Positions 58,501 to 64,000 of a stretch of DNA of 64,000 bases are shown here, in pieces. This stretch comes from an uncultured Clostridia bacterium. GTDB lineage: Bacteria; Bacillota; Clostridia; TANB77; CAG-508. The first letter of the stretch is position 1. Each line of letters starts with the position of its first letter. The stretch spans positions 25,490 to 89,489 of the forward strand of contig CAKPDY010000003.1 in NCBI GenBank assembly GCA_934149165.1, given 5' to 3'. A program made the position numbers and the translations under genes. The notes under the pieces were generated by a model, which was not told the DNA's origin, did no database searches, and was given only the letters and a program-made list of their open reading frames with translations.

Positions 58501-58566
58501 ACATTCATATCCTAAATCTTGTAATATTTCCATTGTTACACTTTCTAGTGTTTCTTCATCAAACAT
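55540..58566 (-). CDS. hsdR: Type I restriction enzyme subunit HsdR
   Basis: 1008 residues. The N-terminal nuclease has RPDIIIFINGMPLVVVELKS, the D...ExK core. The translocase has Walker A WHTQGSGKSFSMVFYAG, DEAH in LVDEAHRSHYG, GFTGTPVE and later QAIARVNRVYKDKTGG. It forms the R subunit that cuts unmethylated DNA after translocation. The C-terminal part is a helical domain typical of HsdR. Confidence 0.95.
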   Translation of the reverse strand: MFDEETLESVTMEILQDLGYECINGYEMKRTDFSKVLLEEELFDAIERMNKEIDFEQIQEVIRTVRNLDNNNTILNNKQFTKYLLDGISVLIQEDGETKYKTVKIIDFENIKNNTFKAINQYTIIEHSEKRPDIIIFINGMPLVVVELKSTVREDVKLIDGYHQLKGYQEVHIPTLFYYNQFMIVSDGVQARAGTITSPWSRFSEWKKVEDTDEVKENMPTHQTLFNGMLRKDRLLDIISNFILWSEDSKILSAYHQYFGVKKAITSTENAIDNKTGKAGLLWHTQGSGKSFSMVFYAGNMIKVLNNPSIVVVTDRNDLDNQLFSTFAKCSGYLKQEPVQIENRQDLNEKLEGRKSGGIFFTTLQKFEEETGVFSRRDDILVLVDEAHRSHYGLDATIKFDKAKMEAYKKYGTAKYLHDAFPNATYIGFTGTPVETKDKSTTNVFGDIIDTYDMTQAIMDGATVPIMYESRMARVGLNQKILDEIDDYYNMLETEEGIDDYKIAESKKAMATMKQIIEDPDRLELIVKDIIKHYKEIETSVANKVMVVAYSRQSAFTMYNKFLELRPEWKNKVNMIITSNNKDDEEMQKAIGSKKDKKQLEVDFKDMDSDFKIAIVVDMWLTGFDVPGLGTMYIDKPMKAHNLMQAIARVNRVYKDKTGGLIVDYIGLKRWLLDALKTYTKRDQGKIVDNSELVKVLNDKVELIRDLFKGFYYGHFATTTDSDKYEIIMAGANLMLKTEEIKKAFMKYSYDVKSLYALCTGALSQELKDEILFFIAVRSFISKLSGERIDVKEINANVAQMLERAIQDDEMLQIGEVHNSNQLALLSNDILNKLAKMQKKNIAVEVLNRALKEYVNQIGRQNVVMMEKFSTKFQKIAATYNERTSVEDIQKIIEELINLKNEIEEELKAGNEFNLSSEEKAFFDALGDDPEVKELMKDEILVQIAKELVETVNNNMTIDWDIRKDARAKMRIEIKKLLIKYNYPPNKSEKAVQTVIKQAELKCKEMVK

Positions 58567-58587
58567 AATTAGCCCCCTAAATTATAT

Positions 58588-59403
58588 CTAATTATTTAAT
58601 AGTTGCTTTCTTTCATTTTTTATTTTGTTGACTTGAACTGTTCTTATGGCATGTATCATCATAACAAAACAATTGTCATACCACTTAATCAATTCCTTAT
58701 CTGTAAAGCTTTTATATGGTTCTTCTTTTATAGGATGATTTATCCCCATTTTGTTCACAATTACACCGATTGCATTATCCAACTCTTTATCGAATGATTT
58801 TATATTAATATTTTTTTCTATATATAAATCTAATTCTTTTAAAATACTTTTTTTAGCCTCTATATCATTTTCTATTCTAAAATCATTATATTCTAAAAGT
58901 ATATCTGCTATTTCTTTATTAACTATTTTAAGTATAGAATCAACATCCGAATCTCTTTTAGTTATAATTATTTTATCATCAATTTGTTTTAATTTATAAT
59001 TCATCTTTTCTAGTATTCTCGGAATATTTTCTATTGCAGCCAGAGTATTCCCTAATAGTTCAATGCTCTTATCTTCTTTTACCAGCAAAAACATATTAGA
59101 TAAAAATTCTAAGTAATATAAAAAACTTTTCTCATCTATGTATTGTCCTCCATATGTGCAAGTCTCTTCATAATCGATACCAATATGTTCTAAATATTCC
59201 CCCACTCCTAAAAAAGTGTCTCGATATTTCCATTTTAAAAACACCCTTTTGTCTATAGCCTCCATCACTGTATTATAATCTCTTTGATGATAACTATCTT
59301 CTGCAAATATTGCAGCATTTGGATCCACATGAAATACATACACTAATTTTTCAAACTCTTTATTTATATCTAATCTGTTCTCAAGTTCAAAAATGCTATT
59401 CAT
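58588..59403 (-). CDS. Unknown protein between hsdS and hsdR
   Basis: 271 residues after GGAGGG: FELENRLDINKEFEKLVYVFHVDPNAAIFAEDSYHQRDYNTVMEAIDKRVFLKWKYRDT at the N-terminus and a helical C-terminus (DNCFVMMIHAIRTVQVNKIK). It is 32 bp after hsdS and 21 bp before hsdR, so it belongs to the operon. No motif recognised. Candidate accessory or anti-defence-responsive component. Confidence 0.5.
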   Translation of the reverse strand: MNSIFELENRLDINKEFEKLVYVFHVDPNAAIFAEDSYHQRDYNTVMEAIDKRVFLKWKYRDTFLGVGEYLEHIGIDYEETCTYGGQYIDEKSFLYYLEFLSNMFLLVKEDKSIELLGNTLAAIENIPRILEKMNYKLKQIDDKIIITKRDSDVDSILKIVNKEIADILLEYNDFRIENDIEAKKSILKELDLYIEKNINIKSFDKELDNAIGVIVNKMGINHPIKEEPYKSFTDKELIKWYDNCFVMMIHAIRTVQVNKIKNERKQLLNN

Positions 59404-59435
59404 TTAATCCCTCCAGTTAATTATAATGTATTTAA

Positions 59436-60596
59436 CTAAATTTCTATTTTTTCTATGTTTATTTCACCATTCATTAGTTTTGGTAACAATGAATCTCTTA
59501 AATTAATAAGCATATTGTTTTCATCCATAATTGCTAATCTTTTTTTTAGGCAATCCAATGCAAATTTATGATATTTTTTTATATCATCACTTGTTGGTAT
59601 TCTCACTTGAAAAGCTTGTATATCTCCTGCATTAAATCCAGCTTGTGCGCTTCTTTGTCCTACACTATTAATATATTCATAGAATTGCTTTTCTTCTAAA
59701 ATTGTTCTAAGTAACTCTTTATATTCGTCTTTTTTAGGTAACACCTTAGCTAATGCAACATTATATGCGCCTTTTATTCCATAGCATATTCTCCCTAATG
59801 ATGCTCCGTATCTTGCTATTAATATATCATCTTTCTCACACAATTTATTCCTTTTAGATATTGGAATATAACAAATGTGTGAATCTGTATCAAAATCCCT
59901 AATTTGTACAAATCTAACATTATACTCTGTTCTTTCATATTGAAACTCATATGCTGGAGGTTGGCTTCCACCTTGATAGTCCATTAATTCTGCAAGAGAA
60001 ATTTTTTCACTATCATCCTGAATCAATTCATAATAAAAATTTTTGCACAATTTATGTAAATTATCATTTATCTTATTATTTAATTCTATTTTCTTATCAA
60101 TATTTAATAAAATATTGGATATCTTTTTTTGAGTCTTTAAATTCGCAGGATATTTTATTAGGATTTCTTCTCCTATTCTTTGCCTGCTTATTTCAGTTTG
60201 ACCTGTTGATCCTTCCGCCAATCCTTCAATATATTTTTGCTGGTTTTTTAATGCATATCCAAAATAAATCGGATCAATTTTTGTTGTATCAGGTCTTACA
60301 ATGGTTACATGGCTATCAGCTGTAAATAGCTTATTTTCAAAATTTTGAGCCACTCTTCCTGCAGTACCAACTCCTGTTGAATTTATTAAAACATCATATT
60401 TTTTTATTATTTTTTCATTTGTAACTTTCTTTTTGTTTATATCATGTAATCTAGAATTTTCTAATAATAATTTATAATCTCTTATACACTTTTGATTTAT
60501 TACACACATTCCACTTAATTCTTCCGTATATTTAGGAGTTATTCCTCTTGATATATATTCAGCTAAATGTATTAATTTTGTAACTTTATATTTCAT
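59436..60596 (-). CDS. hsdS: Type I restriction-modification specificity subunit HsdS
   Basis: 386 residues from the ATG at 60596, which has GGAGG nine bases before it; the TTG at 60602 is too close. Two target-recognition domains (about 1-175 and 195-380) are joined by conserved helices, the first with IKYPANLKTQKKISNILLNIDKKIELNNKIN. It defines the bipartite DNA target. It overlaps hsdM by 11 bp. Confidence 0.92.
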   Translation of the reverse strand: MKYKVTKLIHLAEYISRGITPKYTEELSGMCVINQKCIRDYKLLLENSRLHDINKKKVTNEKIIKKYDVLINSTGVGTAGRVAQNFENKLFTADSHVTIVRPDTTKIDPIYFGYALKNQQKYIEGLAEGSTGQTEISRQRIGEEILIKYPANLKTQKKISNILLNIDKKIELNNKINDNLHKLCKNFYYELIQDDSEKISLAELMDYQGGSQPPAYEFQYERTEYNVRFVQIRDFDTDSHICYIPISKRNKLCEKDDILIARYGASLGRICYGIKGAYNVALAKVLPKKDEYKELLRTILEEKQFYEYINSVGQRSAQAGFNAGDIQAFQVRIPTSDDIKKYHKFALDCLKKRLAIMDENNMLINLRDSLLPKLMNGEINIEKIEI

Positions 60597-62088
60597 ATCC
60601 AATAGCCTCCAAATTCTTTTTTATTTCTTCTTCCAACTTGTGAGACTCTTCAAATTGTGCTTTTAATTCAGTTGTTATTGCTTTCATTTTTTCATCAAAA
60701 GGTATTCCGTCATCTTCTTGTTCTTCTGCTCCTACATATCTACCTGGTGTTAATACATAATTATTTTCTTTTATATCTTCTATCGTGGATGCTTTGCAGT
60801 ATCCTGCTATATCTCCATAATTCTTATTATTTTGATAATTATGATATGTTTTTGCAATTTTTGATATGTCTTCTTCATCTAGCTCTCTTAATTTTCTTGT
60901 AACCATTGTTCCAAAATTTCTGGCATCTATAAACAATGTTTTACCTTTTTGTTTTTTGTTTCTATTTAAAATCCATATGCTACAAGGTATTGTAACTGTA
61001 TAGAATAAATTTGATGGCATTGATAATATGCAATCGACTAAATCCACTTCTATTAATCTTTTTCTAATTTCTTCTTCTTGTCCACCTGCAGATAAAGAAC
61101 CATTAGCTAATATTATTGCTGCTTTACTATTCATTGATAATTTAGATACCATGTGTTCAACCCAAGCATAGTTTGCATTTCCTTTTGGTGGTATTCCATA
61201 TTTCCATCTAGGATCATCTAATAATTTTTCTTGTCCCCAGTCAGAAATATTAAATGGTGGATTTGCTAATACAAAATCTGCTTTTAAATCTTTGTGTAAA
61301 TCATTATGAAATGTATCGTCTGCAAACTTTCCTAATCCTTCATTATTTATTCCTCTAATAGCTAGATTCATCTTTGCTAATTTCCATGTTGTTGGATTTT
61401 TTTCTTGTCCATATATAGTTAAATTTCTTGCATTTCCATTATGTTTCTGAATGAATTTTATACTTTGTACAAACATTCCTCCTGATCCACATGCTGGATC
61501 ATAAATTCTACCTTGATATGGTTCAAGAATCTCAACCATTGTTCTAACTAAACAAGCAGGTGTATAGAATTCTCCGCCTTTTTGCAATTCATTAGACGCA
61601 AATTGTCCCAAGAAATATTCATATATTCTTCCCAAGATATCTTTATCTTGTGCTTCTTTACTTCCAATTTTTATATTAGTAAATAAATCAATTATCTCTC
61701 CTAAATTAACATTTCTATAATTTGGACTATTAAATTCTTTAACTAGAACACCTTTTAATGATGGATTTTCCCTTTCAATTTCTTCCAATGCATCATCAAT
61801 TATTTGTCCTATATGAGGATCCTTAGAATGTGCATTTAAATATTCCCATCTGGCTCTAGCTGGAACATAAAAAACATTATCTGCCTCATAACTATCTCTA
61901 TCTTCTTCAAGTCCATAACCATCTTTTACTAAAATTTGATATTTCTCTTCAAATGCATCAGAAATATATTTCAAAAATATTAATCCTAATATTATAAATT
62001 TATAATCTGAAACTGGAACTGCTCCTCTCATTTTATCAGCTGATTCCCATAATTTTTTTTCTAATTTTATTAATTCTTCTTCCTTCAT
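60586..62088 (-). CDS. hsdM: Type I restriction-modification methyltransferase HsdM
   Basis: 500 residues, N6-adenine methylase: SAM site YDPACGSGGMFVQS, catalytic ANPPFNISDW, and the family YKFIILGLIFLKYISDAFEEK N-terminus. It methylates host sites and, with HsdS, forms the modification enzyme. First gene of the hsdMS-orf-hsdR operon. Confidence 0.96.
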   Translation of the reverse strand: MKEEELIKLEKKLWESADKMRGAVPVSDYKFIILGLIFLKYISDAFEEKYQILVKDGYGLEEDRDSYEADNVFYVPARARWEYLNAHSKDPHIGQIIDDALEEIERENPSLKGVLVKEFNSPNYRNVNLGEIIDLFTNIKIGSKEAQDKDILGRIYEYFLGQFASNELQKGGEFYTPACLVRTMVEILEPYQGRIYDPACGSGGMFVQSIKFIQKHNGNARNLTIYGQEKNPTTWKLAKMNLAIRGINNEGLGKFADDTFHNDLHKDLKADFVLANPPFNISDWGQEKLLDDPRWKYGIPPKGNANYAWVEHMVSKLSMNSKAAIILANGSLSAGGQEEEIRKRLIEVDLVDCILSMPSNLFYTVTIPCSIWILNRNKKQKGKTLFIDARNFGTMVTRKLRELDEEDISKIAKTYHNYQNNKNYGDIAGYCKASTIEDIKENNYVLTPGRYVGAEEQEDDGIPFDEKMKAITTELKAQFEESHKLEEEIKKNLEAIGYEI

Positions 62089-62177
62089 TTTTGCACCTCA
62101 AATATTTATAATAACTCTAGTATATGTTATATCACAAAACGACATTTTTCTCAACAGGTACTTCTAAATATTTACAA

Positions 62178-62801
62178 TTAATTTCTATGAAAAAAATGAT
62201 CATATGGATAACCGGCTTTAATATATAATTCTGTCAATTCCATTTTGTACTTTTCTAATAATTCTAAATACTTTTGTTTAAATACATTTTCACATAACCA
62301 TTCCACACCTCTACTAGAAACTACCACTTTATTATTAACTAAAAATTTGTATTCGCTAAATCCACTTTTACACATTTTCTTAATTGCTTTTCTAACAGTT
62401 ATATCTTTTTTATTAAAATACTTACATAGTTCATTTATATCCATATCTTCATTCCACCAATTTTCATTATGCTGTATTTTTAGCAATTCCTCATACTGCC
62501 TAATTCTATCTTCAAAGAAATCTATGTCAGCATCTGTTAATGATTTTTCTTTTTGAAAATACACATTTAGTAACCAATAATACCCTTCAATTAAAACAAA
62601 ATATTTTCTACTTCTTACTTTTTCACTTCTCCATCTACAAGTTGGATGTTTTTTTAGCATAACTTCTATAGCTTTTCTTAAATCTTCATGTGTTATTTCT
62701 TTTCCATATTTAGTAGTAACACCTAGTAATTGAAATCTCTTTAAGATTTTATTATATGATAAGAAAATACTATCTAAAACTTGCTCTGAATCCATTTTCA
62801 T
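62178..62801 (-). CDS. Unknown winged-helix-like protein
   Basis: 207 residues after AGGAG. The N-terminal 100 residues are helical; about 120-165 (DINELCKYFNKKDITVRKAIKKMCKSGFSEYKFLVNNKVVVSSRGVEWLCE) look like a winged helix. The end is KMELTELYIKAGYPYDHFF. It may be a regulator or replication-related protein of the mobile element. Confidence 0.5.
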   Translation of the reverse strand: MKMDSEQVLDSIFLSYNKILKRFQLLGVTTKYGKEITHEDLRKAIEVMLKKHPTCRWRSEKVRSRKYFVLIEGYYWLLNVYFQKEKSLTDADIDFFEDRIRQYEELLKIQHNENWWNEDMDINELCKYFNKKDITVRKAIKKMCKSGFSEYKFLVNNKVVVSSRGVEWLCENVFKQKYLELLEKYKMELTELYIKAGYPYDHFFHRN

Positions 62802-63115
62802 TTTTCATCACTCCTACTTTTTTAATTCTATTAATGCTAGTCTACGTAGCATTGATAGTTAGCAAAATTTATTTTGCACGAATATAGGTAGTATTTTTTA
62901 GTACCTAATATTCGCCAGCGTGGTGTTTTGACACCCTTTTGGCTGTTTAGGGAAAAATCCCTAAAACCCTTTTTGTCTCTCCGAGGGAAATTTTTATTCA
63001 TTTTTTTAGTAACTCTTGTTTGTATTTTAGAAAAAGTTTGAACAAAAAATTCAAACTTTTTCTATTTACAATTGTTATAATTTATATTATAATTTTATTA
63101 GATTTTTAGATTGAG
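62802..63115. other. Hairpin-rich intergenic region, possible oriT
   Basis: About 310 bp with no gene. Inverted repeats: GCAAAAT/ATTTTGC (62862-62877), GAATATAGGTA/TACCTAATATTC (62880-62913), GGTGT-TTTG-ACACC (62922-62935), TTTAGGG/CCCTAAA (62946-62965) and TAGAAAAAGTTTGAA/TTCAAACTTTTTCTA (63028-63064). The last has T-rich flanks and may be a terminator. The first four clustered hairpins look like a transfer origin or replication site of an integrated element; no relaxase is visible. Confidence 0.4.
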
Positions 63116-63970
63116 TTAGCAAATAGTTTGGTCGCTTATGCTAACTTTTTCTTTTGTTTTTCTTTCTTCTGTAATTTCAATTCCATAACACATTTCATTC
63201 AGAACTTTAACAATTTCTTCTGCAATTTCTGTATCATTTTCAGTAGATAATTGTTCAATTAATTGCTCTTTATTATATCTAGTTGTAATAACAATTGGTA
63301 ATTCATTATCATATCTATTACTAATGATTTTATATAACTTTTCCAAAGCCCATTTGCTTAAATTTTCATTGCCAAAATCATCAATAATTAACATATCTAC
63401 ATTGGAATATAGTTCAATAATTTGCGTTTCTGATAGTCCTTCTTTGTTAAATGATGCTTTAATTCTATCAATTATAGAACTACTTTTTTCCATTAATACA
63501 ATTTTGTTTTGTTCAATCATTTTATTAGCAATACAAGCTGCTAAATATGTTTTTTCATAGCCTATATTTCCATAAATAATTAATCCATTCTTCATCTCAG
63601 ATTTAATGCATATATCTGTAAATTTTATTAATTGATTTATAATATATGTATCTTTGTATATATCGCTAAAGTCTTCAAAATTATACTTTTGTAATCTCTT
63701 TTTCATATAGTTATCTTTATAAATATTGTTTATAATTTTTCTATATTTTTCTTGTCTTTGTTTTTCTTCTTGCTCTTTATCAACTTCTTTCCAAAATTGA
63801 ATTGCTTTTTCACAATTACATCTTTCATATTCGATCATGTTTCTATCATAATTTACATACAAATAATCCAATCCAATTGGCTTTAATTTTTTATTACAAA
63901 ATCCACATTTTGCACCTTCATTGGTGATAACTTTATAATTTAAATTCTTTAAATCCACTTCTATTCTCAT
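63116..63970 (-). CDS. DnaC/IstB-like ATPase with altered Walker A
   Basis: 284 residues. A zinc-finger-like start (CGFCNKKLKPIG ... CNCEKA) precedes an AAA+ domain with NGLIIYGNIGYEKTYLAACIA (near 135), MLIIDDFGNENLSKWALEKLYKII and ITTRYNKEQL. The Walker A reads GNIGYEKT, with Glu where DnaC-type loaders have Gly (GxxGxGKT), so ATP binding may be impaired. The best ribosome site abuts the ATG at 63970, so the true start may be the GTG four codons in. It is probably a helicase loader of a mobile element. Confidence 0.65.
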   Translation of the reverse strand: MRIEVDLKNLNYKVITNEGAKCGFCNKKLKPIGLDYLYVNYDRNMIEYERCNCEKAIQFWKEVDKEQEEKQRQEKYRKIINNIYKDNYMKKRLQKYNFEDFSDIYKDTYIINQLIKFTDICIKSEMKNGLIIYGNIGYEKTYLAACIANKMIEQNKIVLMEKSSSIIDRIKASFNKEGLSETQIIELYSNVDMLIIDDFGNENLSKWALEKLYKIISNRYDNELPIVITTRYNKEQLIEQLSTENDTEIAEEIVKVLNEMCYGIEITEERKTKEKVSISDQTIC

Positions 63971-64000
63971 CTCCTTCTTTTTCTATTTTATTTCTAATCT

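Overview
The window is very AT-rich and almost every gene lies on the minus strand. An SRP GTPase, a SpoIIE sporulation phosphatase, a rod-shape and division cluster (mre genes, PBP2, MinC), HrcA/CIRCE heat-shock control and clostridial small proteins (YlxM, DUF4321, a YdbC-like PC4 protein) point to a low-GC, spore-forming Clostridia-type firmicute. No intact tRNA, rRNA or CRISPR array was seen.

Layout. 0-8.7 kb holds ffh-ylxM, a frameshifted aldehyde-dehydrogenase-like gene, a receiver-GGDEF protein, a surface membrane protein, spoIIE and a divergent pair of unknown genes. 8.8-15.2 kb is the shape cluster radC-mreB-mreC-mreD-pbp2-minC, with mreB frameshifted. 15.4-20.1 kb is one 1567-residue surface adhesin. 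20.4-34 kb is housekeeping: a cysteine-synthase-like enzyme, a dGTPase-like HD protein, an RNA m5C methyltransferase, a zeta-toxin pair, an MBL hydrolase, a DAPDH-like dehydrogenase, AarF, Hsp20, CopA/CopZ and RsgA, with REPIN-like palindromes between them. 34-41 kb is a patchwork of small single genes and gene remnants. At 41.2 kb a decayed 3' half of a tRNA-Met and the tail of an integrase mark the edge of an integrated element. From there to 64 kb is a defence island: a DinJ/YafQ toxin-antitoxin pair, a metallophosphoesterase, a SMEK-STAND NTPase paired with an HNH protein, RloA/RloB, a type I restriction-modification locus with several accessory genes, and a DnaC-like ATPase with a hairpin-rich, possibly oriT-like region.

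Most striking signal. Three unrelated genes (aldehyde-dehydrogenase-like, mreB, yafQ) are each split by a +1 frame change at the same tetranucleotide, CGGA, where the original frame shows an Arg CGG codon and the restored frame continues with Gly GGA. Reading every CCG/CGG in the window by eye against the gene frames, I found no other in-frame CGG codon in any gene. This suggests that CGG is unassigned or starved here and that CGGA is crossed by +1 frameshifting, or read as a four-base glycine codon, rather than three chance errors. A fourth split gene (54961-55517) is different: it lacks one A in a homopolymer run.
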